Source: Cichorium intybus (taxonomy: Eukaryota; Streptophyta; Magnoliopsida; Asterales; Asteraceae). From it: a DNA stretch of 64,000 nucleotides. The notes beneath the pieces are model-generated. The model saw only the letters and a program-made list of their open reading frames with translations, had not been told where the DNA came from and did no database searches. The position numbers and the translations under genes are program-made. The stretch's first letter is position 1. Each line of letters begins with the position of its first letter. Shown in pieces: positions 21,350 through 32,163 of this stretch. Location: NCBI GenBank assembly GCA_023525715.1, contig CM042012.1:120868798-120932797 (forward strand), written 5' to 3'.

Positions 21350-21863
21350 TTAAAACCTTGTGTTTTTTGGTGTTTTGGTATCAATCCTTTCAAAACCTTT
21401 GCTTGGATCTTGGTGTTGTTGGAGATTTTGGACATTTTTGGGTGTTTTTGGACTGTTTTGATCAATATTGGTTGTTTGTGTTCTTGGTGTTCTTCATTGT
21501 TCTTGGTAAAAATTGAGTTTTTTATCTTGAAAACTCAATTTTTCAGCAAAAAATGGCGTTTTTGGATCTGTGCAGCGATTTCGGTCTTTCCTGGTGGTTT
21601 TTGGTGCTAGGATTTTGGCTAGGGTTTAGTCGATTTCGGTTAGGGTTTGCGTTTTCGGTTTGTTCAGTTGGGCTTTAGGTCAGCCCGGTTCAAGTTTTCG
21701 GTGAAGTCTTTAGGGTTTCTGAAGGATTTCGGACTTCACTCGAGATTTCGGTCAGAATCTAGTTTTCGGTTGGTGTTTTCGGTCAAGGCTTGCTTGGTGG
21801 TTTTCGGTCTGAAGGTTTTCGGTAGAATAGGTCAAAATTGGTCGAATTTTTGGTCGAAAATTT

Positions 21864-23164
21864 TTGATCAAAATGACCACCACGACAAAAGATATTTGTG
21901 AAAATTCATGCTCTCCAGATTGTGAAATTAAAATCAACAAATATCGTGAACACAATGACCGTCTGATTAGAGAAGTATTCGATCTTACGAATGATGTTTA
22001 CAACGCTAAAAAGAAACTGAAACCCCTTCAAGACAAACTAGACGCTAAAACATCTGATTTTAAGAAATTGCAAGAAGATCATAGTACAATAAGCAATCGA
22101 TATCTTTATGCTAAAAAGGAAATTGCCGACTTAACTGCTGAACTTGATGCATTGAAATCAAAATTTCATGATGCTGAATTCAACTTTAGAAAATTTGATG
22201 TGTCAAGTGAGGTATTTGAGTCGATAATTGAACATCAAACTAAATGGACAAATAAAAAGGGTGAAGGTCTGGGGTACAAAACTGTTCCACCTCCGTTTAA
22301 TCATAACTATACCCCACCCCTTGAGACTAAAGAGTTTGAGCAACCCACTGTATCCTGTTCCGTTCAGAATGATAAATCTGGCACCGCTGAGAGTATTAAA
22401 ATGAACTCTACTAATGCTTCTACCTCATGTGCAGATACATTGAATGAGAAGGATGCAAGCGAGGAGGACAAAAATGGTCACAGTTCTGTTGAAAACTTGT
22501 CAAAATCTAATGCCTCAGTTTCTACTGTTTCTAAAAATGTTGCTTCTGATTCTGCAAATTCTTGTGGTGATGCTTTGAATTCAAAAATTCCTAATGTTAG
22601 AAAATTCAAACCACAGAATTTTGTAAAAGCATGTGAAATTCCTTTGGACCAAGACCTCATCCCAGTAAATGTGGTTGTGCTTGTGCTTATGGTAATTCGG
22701 TGAAAAATCCATCTGGACAAGGGCCAAGTCACAATCTCATTTACTTGAAGATGCAAACGTGCTTTAACTGTGGCATTGCAGGTCACATTGCTAGAAAATG
22801 CACACATCGTCCATACATTTCTTACTACGCACAATGTTGGCAGAATGTACCAAGAGGAAAATCTTGCAAAAGAAAGCCCTCGAGGTCACGATCCAGACAT
22901 GGCGACTGGAATACAGCCAAGGCCAAAAGGCAGGCCCCCAAGGACAACATGACAGATTCAAGAGATGGTTCCACCAAATCGAAATCAGTAAGGTCGAACT
23001 CATCTCAAAGATCTTCCTCGAGCTCTCATTTGCAAAATAAGCCCAAGTCAAGGGGGAGTCCTGTTTCAAAATCAACTGCTGATACACCCATATGGTCACA
23101 CTACAAGAGACTTAAACCAAACTACACATGGGTACCAAAAAGGCCAAAATTCCAATTCATCTAA
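21864..23164 (+). pseudogene. Copia A gag with zinc knuckle, one frameshift
   Basis: The open frame starts at 21864, or at the next ATG (MTTTTKDICENS) at 21873. A long charged, coiled-coil-like segment covers about 21930-22200 (repeated K, L and E, as in LKPLQDKLDAK and ADLTAELDALKSKF). It shifts frame near 22680, and the second frame (22700-23164) carries one CCHC knuckle, CFNCGIAGHIARKC, followed by a basic, Ser/Arg-rich region. This layout fits SIRE-like copia Gag, which lacks an easily recognised capsid at this distance. The missing front half of the capsid may mean that it was also deleted; I cannot tell. Confidence 0.75.
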
Positions 23165-23293
23165 TTGTTCTGCTAATTCTTCATTCTTATCCGATAAGCA
23201 AGATATGTCATGGGAAACAGTCAAGTGTGTGGATAGTAGTAATCACAGTTTCAAAATGGACTGGGTTCCCAAGACCAATTAAGCCCGCATCAT

Positions 23294-23530
23294 GTGCAGG
23301 AGCAACTATGGAGGAATATCATCAGACCCTGGTTTATTGATAGTGGCTGTTCCAGACACATGATAGGAGACATCTCTCAATTGCACGACATTCAAATCAT
23401 TAATGGAGAGTATGTGTCATTTACGGGAGGGGAGAGAGAAAATATCAATTTGGGGATCGTACCTAACGGTGTGTTTGAAAATGTAACTTTGTTCCGAATT
23501 TGAAAATGATTTGCTTCGATGACTGTTAAA
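23294..23530 (+). pseudogene. Copia A protease fragment
   Basis: WFIDSGCSRHMIGD carries the aspartic protease active-site DSG in its copia context, and the frame runs on as INGEYVSFTGG. The coding match stops near 23530, and none of gag-pre-integrase, integrase, RT or RNase H follows. This is the left edge of the internal deletion. Confidence 0.85.
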
Positions 23531-24059
23531 TCAGTTCATGTAAATTTTATAATTTTCCTTTAGTTAAATTTGTTCATGTTTTTATTTTCAGTAATTCTCT
23601 TCCATGCACAAATTTAGGGGGAGAATTAAAAACAACAAAAAATTACAAAATTTAGAAAATCCAAAAAGATGTTTTTTTCCGTTTATGTCTTTACTTTTCA
23701 GAAAATTAAAAATTAATACAAAAATATTTTTCTTTACGTTTTTACTTTTCAGAAAATTAAAAATCCAAAAATATTTTCTTAATTACAAAATTTACACGAT
23801 CGTCAATGTTACTGATAAGTATCAATCAGGAATACAGATCCAAAATATCTTATGTCAAAGATGTATTTCACTATTACCTTGATTCACTAATAGATTCCTT
23901 ACCAGTCGACGATGCACTGAGCTATACCAGTCACTGCTGAGACAAAACAACTTGTGCTGATGATTCTCATTGGTACACCACAATGAGTTTGAATCACTAA
24001 CTACTTTTCTCTCAAACCAATCTCAAGTTTTCTGCAACACAAACTTCTAGACACTTTAA

Positions 24060-24600
24060 GTAAAGCCACTCAGATTCGAGAGTTACAAATTCTATGCCAA
24101 TGGTTAGATTGCATACAGTAATCTATCACATGTACCAATCCATTCTTAACCACCTCTATCTTTCTGTTGCAAGAAATAGACGACTCACCATTTAAAATCA
24201 AGTGGTGATGATATTTCGAAACTCTATGCCAGTGATCTCTGCTACAACACCAGTAGTAGATGTGAGGCATCAACAACCATTCTTACCTACAAAACTTCTA
24301 ATTCAAGAGTTGGATGATTCGGTGTAACAAATCATACATTGATGAAAATTCGAAAGTCTAGCCGATGGGTATATCTAGTAACCAAGATATATTACATGCT
24401 CATACCACTCTTGACCTAAATTTTCTTCTAATAAAGATGTTTGTGATTCAATGTGGTTTTACCTCACATTGATGAAACATTGAAACTCTGGGTCTGTGAT
24501 CGCTGTTGATTACCACAATAGCTGTGAGACCCCAACAACTTCACCGGAACCAAAATTGGCACTAGGATGGTACACTGCACAGAGTTTGGATACCATTGAA
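24060..24600. repeat. Four diverged ~131-bp repeats with hairpins
   Basis: The phrase GAAACTCTATGCCAGTGAT or close variants begins at about 24088, 24220, 24351 and 24482, a spacing of 131-132. After it each unit has a short hairpin (24106-24124, about 24238-24260, about 24370-24390, about 24502-24524), and a second hairpin lies about 65 bases further on. Stem sequences differ between units while pairing is kept. Confidence 0.7.
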
Positions 24601-24878
24601 CGTCTCACCAAGAGCCAAGTCAAATTGTTGACTTGATAACTGCATTGAGATCTTTGATCAAGGATATGCAGGGGCCAAAATCAAAATGGCCACGGGTAGT
24701 TCTCCGATACTCAAACAATCGCAGTACGTTCCTCCGGATACTACGAGAAGTCTCGTCCTGAGCCAAGGCTGGGTCCTTGAACAACTGTGGTGAGAGTTTT
24801 ACGACTCCATGAACCACAGGATTTACGGTCATCGTTTGAGATTTTCAACACAAACACTTTATCCCCAGAAGAAGGTGA

Positions 24879-24883
24879 AGCAT
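24879..24883. other. Target site duplication of gypsy C
   Basis: AGCAT precedes the left LTR and is repeated exactly at 34843-34847. Confidence 0.93.
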
Positions 24884-25314
24884 TGTCACACCCCGATCCT
24901 TGGCGGAATCGATCAAGGCGTGATATATTGTTCAAAGTCTCATGACAACTATGTTATAATATGATTAGATTCAATTAAGTACTAAGTATGCAAACAAGAT
25001 CCACAACATACAAATACAAATTCAAATACAACAACATTTATTACATCAAATTTAAATAGTCTTGTGGGTTTCTAAGGTACACCCTACTTTTCATCAACTT
25101 CTTTCTTCAAATCTGCATCATGGGTAAAAACAGGTCAACTACGAGAGTTGGTGAGTAATCTAGTTTTATTAAAGAAAATTGTGAGTTTAACTAATTTGAA
25201 AATTGTTTTCTTTTGAAGTTGGCAAGCAACTGTTATTGAGATAACAGTTTATAAATCAAAAATTGATTAACAAATGATAACAACAACAATAAGTCCTCAC
25301 CCTATATATACATA

Positions 25315-25398
<84 letters not shown>

Positions 25399-27628
25399 AT
25401 GGAGCATTTAATCATCATACACACTCAACCACGTGCAATCAATCACCTTAGCGTCCCAAGGCGGGGTGGTCAACCCAATAGCGCTATTATTGTCCATAAC
25501 GTACCTCAAGAATACGGGCATAGTCATGGAGATTAGACTAAAAATGATAATGCACTACAAGTACATGTAGCGTAAACAAACAATAATTATACAAATAATG
25601 ATTTACGTATAAATGTCCCAACAATGTCTCAATGGTGAAAAAATAATAAAATGAAGTTGGAACATATTAAAACCACATGATACACCCCAAAAGTATTGAA
25701 CATTATAAAATATGGGGTAGATTACTCACATTAGTCCAATAAGGAATACGCGTGTTGTACGATAGACGGCTCGAGTCAAAATGTCGTAGAACCTAATATA
25801 ATTAATAGTTTTGGCTTATAATTCGATAAACGGGAATATAGTATTAATAAAAATAATTAGAAACATATTCTTATATTAGATGAATTAACAATAATCCAAA
25901 TTTTGTTTTGAATATTAATGTATTCATATGTTAAATAAATTTTAAATTGAATTAATTACTTTGCTTAATTAATTTATATTTTCACTTTAGGCAATATTTT
26001 AATAATTTCTTATTAAAATAATAACTAGTCAAATTATAAGTATTTACAGATTTTATATATTATAAACAATTATTTATATGAAATAATCATTAAAAATGCA
26101 TTTTTACATGCTTAGATATTTAAGAAAATGGTTTTAAATACTAAACTGTAATGACATATTCTGAAATTATCAGAAAATCATTACTTCATAAAATAGTAAT
26201 TACGGTAAAAGTTTCATATTTTTCTTAACTGCTTTAGTTTTTATTTAGTATTTTAATAATTAAACCACAACAAATTTCGGGACAAATAGTAAATGATTCC
26301 CAAAAATTATGGAAAATTAACCATAGTTTTCTAACATTATATTGAGCCTCCTGTAAATATGTTGGGTACTTTGGACTATGGGAAGTATTTCTTATGTTTT
26401 TCATTATTAACTAATCAATAAAATCATAAATAATAGGAAAATATTAATAGAAATTGATTAGACTTTTTATTCATGATTAAAATGTTATATATGATATTTT
26501 GAAAAGGTGTTATAATTTTTGGACATGTGTAGCTATTTATTATCAATTTAAACCATTAAATAATCCTTAAATCAGGAAAAATGAGCAAACGTTCTTACAA
26601 ACATCTGTAAATTTTTTCATGGAGTCTTTAAAATGTTAATAAGGTGTGAAAAATATAAAATCTAGTTTTTAACATACATAACTATATTTTGCAATTTATT
26701 TATCTACAACAAAATAAAATACAAAACAAGCATCAAACAGTAATATAAATGAATGAAACTTTATAAATCCACTTTACTCAATATATGGGTTGTTCCAAAA
26801 TGTTCCCAGAATTTATTGACTGCCAAAAGTATTTTATGTGAATTATTGACCTATTTTCTTGCAATAATTATAGTAATTCAATAAAAATAAGTTATTTTCT
26901 GATAATTTCCAGAACTTCTTATTTTATTGATGGGATCCTGAGAAAAATCAGGTTTATGCATAAAAGGAGTTTAAGATAGTTTGGTGGATTTAATTTGTTT
27001 CATTCATGAATTTGAGACTTTTAACAACATACATTGATGAATGCTTCAAGAGGGATGAAGATTTGAGTATATTGGAGTGTTCTTGGCTGAAATATGAAGA
27101 TTTCTAGGAGGAATTTCGAGATTGAGAGTGAGAGAAAGAATAGATATGGTTTGAGTGGTGATGAGAATAATGTGTTGGGAGAAAAATGAAAGGAAAGATG
27201 ATGGGAGGTGTGAGTGGGAGACAATGGGAATAAACTTTTACTTTTGGTGGTCTTCATAATTCCCCACTAAGACAAGCATCTTAAGAGTTTTATAAAATTT
27301 AATGTAGTGTTTATAAAAATAGAGTTTTATAAAAAATAGGTTATTATTTGATTATAACAATCTACTTTGATTTGAAGTTTCATTATAGCATTCAAGTTTG
27401 ATTTTTTTAATTTAATTAGAGCATCATACTTTGATTTGATTTTAGTATGGTTTCATAATTTAATTTTATTATAGTTATAACGTTATACTATGATATATTG
27501 CTATTAACGTCAATTTATATCGTAGTGTAAGGGTTTTGATCCTATTAGCGTCAAGAAATCTCGAGTAGGGTTTATTAAATTTCCAATTGGGTTGGGTTGA
27601 ACAGAATCCATTTTAGGCGGATGTCACA
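24884..27628 (-). repeat. 3' LTR of gypsy C (2745 bp)
   Basis: It runs from TGTCACACCC to GGATGTCACA on the plus strand. It is 66 bases longer than its partner, owing to the TA tract at 25321-25395. Confidence 0.95.
25321..25395. repeat. (TA)n microsatellite, expanded in one LTR
   Basis: An uninterrupted run of about 37 TA units. The other LTR has only a few units at the same place (about 32599-32610). Confidence 0.95.
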
Positions 27629-27642
27629 GTCTCCCCTACTTT
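27629..27642 (-). other. Polypurine tract of gypsy C
   Basis: AAAGTAGGGGAGAC on the minus strand directly precedes the LTR start TGTGACATCC. Confidence 0.88.
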
Positions 27643-27678
27643 AGGAAATTTCGTCCCGAAATTTAAGAAGAGGGTACC

Positions 27679-30600
27679 TTAAGAGAAAATTTGCGGGTAT
27701 TTGGTACGCATTTGATCCTCACGCTCCCATGTATACTCAGGTCCACGTGCTGACTGCCACCTGACCTTGACCAGGGGAATGCGACTTCTTTTGAGTTGCT
27801 TTTCCTTTCGGTCTGCAATTTCCAAGGGTTTCTCGATAAATTGTATTGTCTCGTCGATTTGGATATCCTCGAGAGGAACATGAAGGTTCTCGTCAGCTAA
27901 ACACTTCTTGAGGTTGGCTATATGAAATACTGGGTGAACTTTATTAAGCTCTATTGGTAGATCCAACTCGTAGGCTACTGGTCCGATCCTTTTCAGGATT
28001 TTGAACGGGCCTACATAGCGTGGTGCCAATTTACCCTTGCATCCAAATCGAACCACACCTTTCCATAGGGACACTTTTAACATGACCATGTCACCCACGG
28101 TAAATTCAAGCGGTTTGCGTCGCTTGTCGGCGTAACTCTTTTGTCGGCTACGAGCTGCGAGAAGGTTATTGTGAATCTGAGTGATTTTTTCGGTTGTTTC
28201 CTGGATAAGCTCAGGACCAACGATTGGAGAATCCACTGTTGCGCGAATTACGTGGGACTCGCCAATTTCATGCCAGCAAATAGGAGATCGGCATTTACGG
28301 CCATACAATGCCTCAAATGGTGGCATCCCGATGCTAGAATGATAACTGTTATTATAGGAGAATTCCACCAACGGTAAATGAGAGTCCCAGTTTCCTCCGA
28401 AATCTAAGACATACGCCCTCAACATATCTTCGAGTGTTTGAATTGTCCTCTCAGATTGACCATCGGTCTGAGGATGATAGGCGGTACTGAGATCGAGGCG
28501 GGTTCCCATGGCTGCTTGAAGTGATTGCCAAAACCGAGAGAGAAATCTCCCATCACGATCTGAAATGATGCTGAGGGGGATGCCATGTCGACTAACTATC
28601 TCGTCGATGTAAATCCGAGCAAGTTGTTCGACCTTGAAATGTTCACGGATGGGAAGGAAGTGAGCAGATTTAGTCAAACGGTCAACGATTACCCAAATGC
28701 TGTCATGTCCCTTTGTGGTACGGGGAAGTTTGGTTACGAAATCCATGGTGATCGCTTCCCATTTCCACTCGGGGATTACCGGTTGGACCAATAGTCTAGA
28801 GGGTCGTTGATGTTCTGCTTTGACCCTGGAACATGTAAGACATTTGGCTACGAATAAAGCAATATCCTTTTTCATTCCCGACCACCAATAATTGGTTCTC
28901 AAGCCATGATACATCTTGTCAGCGCCCAGATGAATGGAATATCGAGTTTTATGGATTTCTTCCATTAGGAATGTACGAAGATTGTCGCGATCTGGGATCC
29001 AGATGCGATCTTGATAATAGAAAATACCATCAGATTTAGATTCCAACTCCCCATCAATTCCCGTGGGCATGCCATTTTCGGTAATTGCCGAGTGTTGGTC
29101 TCCTCGAATTCGGTCACTGAGATTGGACAAGATAGGAGAACATATTAGATGAAATGCTTTGGCATGTTCTTTTCGACTTAACGCGTCGGCTACCACGTTT
29201 GCCTTGCCCGGATGATAGCGTATTTCACACTCGTAATCATTTAGGAGTTCGACCCATCGTGTTTGTCTCATATTGAGTTCCTTTTGATTAAGAATATGTT
29301 GCAAGCTCTTGTGGTCGGTGAAAATTACGCATTTAGTGCCGTAAAGGTAATGCCTCCAAATTTTAAGAGCGAAAAACACGGCACCGAGCTCCAAATCATG
29401 AGTTGTATAATTCCTTTCATGGATTTTGAGTTGTTGTGATGCGTAAGCTATAACCTTTCCCCTTTGCATCAAAACACAACCTAGACCGAGATTGGAGGCA
29501 TCGCAGTATACCACGAAATCTTCGGATCCTTCAGGGAGTGTAAGAATCGGAGCGTCACACAATATTTGTTTAAGGGTTTGGAAAGCGTCTTCCTGCTTGG
29601 GTCCCCAATCAAATGGCGTACCCTTGCAAGTGAGAAAAGTAAGCGATAAAGCGATCTTTGAGAAATTTGAAATGAAACGCCGGTAATAGCCAGCTAAACC
29701 GAGGAATGACCGAATTTCCTTGGGGGTACGTGGAGCTTTCCAATTCTTGACTGTTTCAACTTTTGCGGGATCGACTAAAATACCCTTGTCACTTACAATA
29801 TGACCGAGGAATTGTACCTCATTTAACCAAAACTCGCATTTCGAAAATTTGGCATACAGCTGATTTCCTTGCAATGTTTGGAGAGTTAGACGAAGGTGTC
29901 TTTCATGGTCTGCCTTTGTCTTGGAGTAAATGAGGATGTCATCAATAAAGACGATAACAAAACGGTCGAGATAAGGTTTAAATACCCGATTCATCAAGTC
30001 CATGAATGCGGCAGGGGCATTCGTTAGGCCAAAAGGCATAACGGTGAACTCGTAATGACCATAGCGGGTTCGGAAAGCGGTTTTGGGGATGTCTTCTTCC
30101 CGTACTCGAAGTTGGTGATAACCCGAGCGGAGGTCGATTTTTGAGAAGCATGAAGCTCCTTGAAGCTGATCAAAAAGGTCGTCGATCCGAGGTAACAGAT
30201 ATCGGTTCTTGATGGTCAATTTATTTAACTCTCGATAATCGATACACATACGAAACGAACCATCTTTCTTTTTGATGAAAAGAACCGGGGCTCCCCAAGG
30301 TGAAGTACTAGGGCGGATAAATCCCTTATCGGTTAATTCTTGGAGCTGACTTGCCAATTCTTGCATCTCGGTTGGAGCCAACCGATATGGAGACTTGGTT
30401 ATGGGAGCAGCCTCAGGAACGAGATCGATGTGGAACTCTAGCTCACGTACTGGAGGGAGTCCAGATACGTCATCGGGAAAGATGTCAGGAAAGTCTCGTA
30501 CAATCGGAATATCTTCGATCTTCTTTTCATTGACATTTGTTTCCACCACATGGGCTAAGAAAGCCATGTATTCTTTACGTAGATATGATCGAGCTTGAGT

Positions 30601-31362
30601 ACATGACATAAGACTAAGATTTTTTGAACGAGTCTCGCCATAAATACGAAGACTTTGACCGTCGGCGAGAGGAATACGAATAAACTTCTCGTAACATACT
30701 ATTTCCGCATGGTTTTGGGATAGCCAATCCATTCCTACGATGATGTCGAAGCTACCAAGTTCCATAGGAACTAAATTGACGGAAAATTTATGACCGCAAA
30801 AATCGAAAGTGCAATCTTGGATTACTGTATTGAGTGAAATGTATTTTCCATTGGCGACTTCTACGGTAAAGTGTTCATCAAGAATCGTGCGAGGTGATTG
30901 AAGTATGGGTTCAAATTCCAAAGACACAAAACTTTTATCGGCACCTGAATCAAAAAGTACTGACGCGTAGCAGTCATTTATGAGAAACGTACCATTTACG
31001 ACCTTGTTATCAGTCTGTGCTTGGGTTGCGGTAATGACAAATGCTCGGCCTTTGGGAGCTGGAACCTGCATTGTTGGATTTGCCTGGGCTTGAGTGTTAA
31101 TGATATTGACAAGCCTAGGACAAGCGTTTCTGAAATGGGTGGGGTCACCACAGTTGAAGCATGTTCCAGTTGGATATCGGGTTTGTGTTTGCTGATTTGA
31201 GGGTAGAGCGAATGGTCGCTGAGTTTTTGGTGCACGGCATGTGTCCGCCAAGTGGCCATAGCGACCACAAGTCGTACAAAGGCGACACGGGCTGGTGGTC
31301 ATATGGTGATAGTTACAGTGGTTACAGAGGGGCTCGTAATGCCATCTATGAGAAACACGCAT
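27679..31362 (-). CDS. Gypsy C Pol: protease-RT-RNase H-integrase-chromodomain (1227 aa, open)
   Basis: The ATG at 31362 opens a single frame. Zinc knuckles CTTCGRYGHLADTC and CFNCGDPTHFRNAC lie at about residues 32-82. The protease DSG (LFDSGADKSFVS) is near 140. RT runs through MCIDYRELNK (about 375) and catalytic FIDD (about 471). RNase H has VVYCDASNLGLGC (about 617). Integrase has its HHCC region near 811-835 and D, D, E residues near 874 (ITMDF), 934 (ISDRDGRF) and 970 (QSERTIQ). The end (KVRWQSARGPEYTWEREDQM) is the chromodomain of Tekay-like chromoviruses, which guides insertion to heterochromatin. All catalytic signatures that I can see are intact. The capsid part of Gag, normally fused in front, is absent. 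Confidence 0.93.
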   Translation of the reverse strand: MRVSHRWHYEPLCNHCNYHHMTTSPCRLCTTCGRYGHLADTCRAPKTQRPFALPSNQQTQTRYPTGTCFNCGDPTHFRNACPRLVNIINTQAQANPTMQVPAPKGRAFVITATQAQTDNKVVNGTFLINDCYASVLFDSGADKSFVSLEFEPILQSPRTILDEHFTVEVANGKYISLNTVIQDCTFDFCGHKFSVNLVPMELGSFDIIVGMDWLSQNHAEIVCYEKFIRIPLADGQSLRIYGETRSKNLSLMSCTQARSYLRKEYMAFLAHVVETNVNEKKIEDIPIVRDFPDIFPDDVSGLPPVRELEFHIDLVPEAAPITKSPYRLAPTEMQELASQLQELTDKGFIRPSTSPWGAPVLFIKKKDGSFRMCIDYRELNKLTIKNRYLLPRIDDLFDQLQGASCFSKIDLRSGYHQLRVREEDIPKTAFRTRYGHYEFTVMPFGLTNAPAAFMDLMNRVFKPYLDRFVIVFIDDILIYSKTKADHERHLRLTLQTLQGNQLYAKFSKCEFWLNEVQFLGHIVSDKGILVDPAKVETVKNWKAPRTPKEIRSFLGLAGYYRRFISNFSKIALSLTFLTCKGTPFDWGPKQEDAFQTLKQILCDAPILTLPEGSEDFVVYCDASNLGLGCVLMQRGKVIAYASQQLKIHERNYTTHDLELGAVFFALKIWRHYLYGTKCVIFTDHKSLQHILNQKELNMRQTRWVELLNDYECEIRYHPGKANVVADALSRKEHAKAFHLICSPILSNLSDRIRGDQHSAITENGMPTGIDGELESKSDGIFYYQDRIWIPDRDNLRTFLMEEIHKTRYSIHLGADKMYHGLRTNYWWSGMKKDIALFVAKCLTCSRVKAEHQRPSRLLVQPVIPEWKWEAITMDFVTKLPRTTKGHDSIWVIVDRLTKSAHFLPIREHFKVEQLARIYIDEIVSRHGIPLSIISDRDGRFLSRFWQSLQAAMGTRLDLSTAYHPQTDGQSERTIQTLEDMLRAYVLDFGGNWDSHLPLVEFSYNNSYHSSIGMPPFEALYGRKCRSPICWHEIGESHVIRATVDSPIVGPELIQETTEKITQIHNNLLAARSRQKSYADKRRKPLEFTVGDMVMLKVSLWKGVVRFGCKGKLAPRYVGPFKILKRIGPVAYELDLPIELNKVHPVFHIANLKKCLADENLHVPLEDIQIDETIQFIEKPLEIADRKEKQLKRSRIPLVKVRWQSARGPEYTWEREDQMRTKYPQIFS

Positions 31363-32141
31363 ATGGACTTGTGAGTTATTTGTAAATTAAGTTTGTAGAC
31401 ATTGTTGGGTAAAATGATTGTAAAACACTTGTTGGGCCATGGTTAGGAGTGTTAGGCACCTTTTGGGCTTTCCATGGGTACTAAATGTGAAGCATGTAGC
31501 AATTGCGTGGGCCCCCACAATACTAAGTTTTCATATGTTTTTCCCACTTCTAGGCCCATTAGGGAACTTAATAGTCCAATGAGTTGGCCATTTTGGAGTG
31601 TATCCTTTCGGATACGTTTGATAAGGTTGGGTATTTTGATGGCTCAAAAGTAATGTGAATAACGCACTTTGGCCTATAGGTTTGGGAACTCTCGCCTTTG
31701 GTCCCCAGGTAAGCAAACTGGTCCCTCGGTTGATTGGGATGTATACGAATGCTTACCTAGTCAGGACTTTCAGGCTACCGGCACCTCCCCCTTCCAGTTA
31801 CTACGCGTCCATTACTTTGATCCTACCCAACTAGAGTGGATGACTTTTAATTTTCTATGAGCTCTAAGGAATATATATGTATATAAATTTTTATTTTGAA
31901 ACCATTTGATTATGTGTGTGATTTTAAGAGAAAGAGGAGAAAATTCACAAGTGTATGCACACATATAAGTGTCGGGAATAATACGTAAGCACATAAGGGA
32001 GCAATTAGCACACAAAGGTATTCCTAGGATTTTCTAAGTGCGAATTGCACGTGGTTGTGTGTGCATTTTATAAACTAGCATACGAGATCAGGACCCTAGA
32101 GGCTATAGACTAGGTCAAGGCAATTAACCTAATTCCCTATA
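31363..32141 (-). other. Gypsy C leader; no capsid gene
   Basis: These 780 bases lie between the primer site and the Pol start codon. A complete Tekay-like element should carry about 1 kb of capsid coding sequence here, but no frame with a gag motif is visible in any of the three minus frames. Confidence 0.75.
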
Positions 32142-32163
32142 GTCAAGGGCTCTGATACCAATC
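32142..32163 (-). other. Primer binding site of gypsy C
   Basis: Next to the LTR the minus strand reads GATTGGTATCAGAGCCC, complementary to initiator tRNA-Met. Confidence 0.9.

Larger units (their letters stand above)
23531..24883 (+). other. Copia A noncoding region with structured repeats
   Basis: No gene is seen. A GGGGGAGA motif lies near 23620. Between about 23960 and 24600 there is an array of diverged repeats with hairpins, listed separately. The last 280 bases have no recognised content. Confidence 0.6.

Noticed and set aside
23617..23631. Second 3' LTR border in copia A (GGGGGAGA)
   Set aside because: It is not followed by an LTR start and no duplication is seen; it may be a central polypurine tract at most.
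25318..25536. Open frame of alternating Tyr and Ile
   Set aside because: It is translation of the TA microsatellite. The same applies to 59563-59751.
28141..31385. Several plus-strand frames opposite gypsy C Pol
   Set aside because: They are shadows of the long minus-strand polyprotein.
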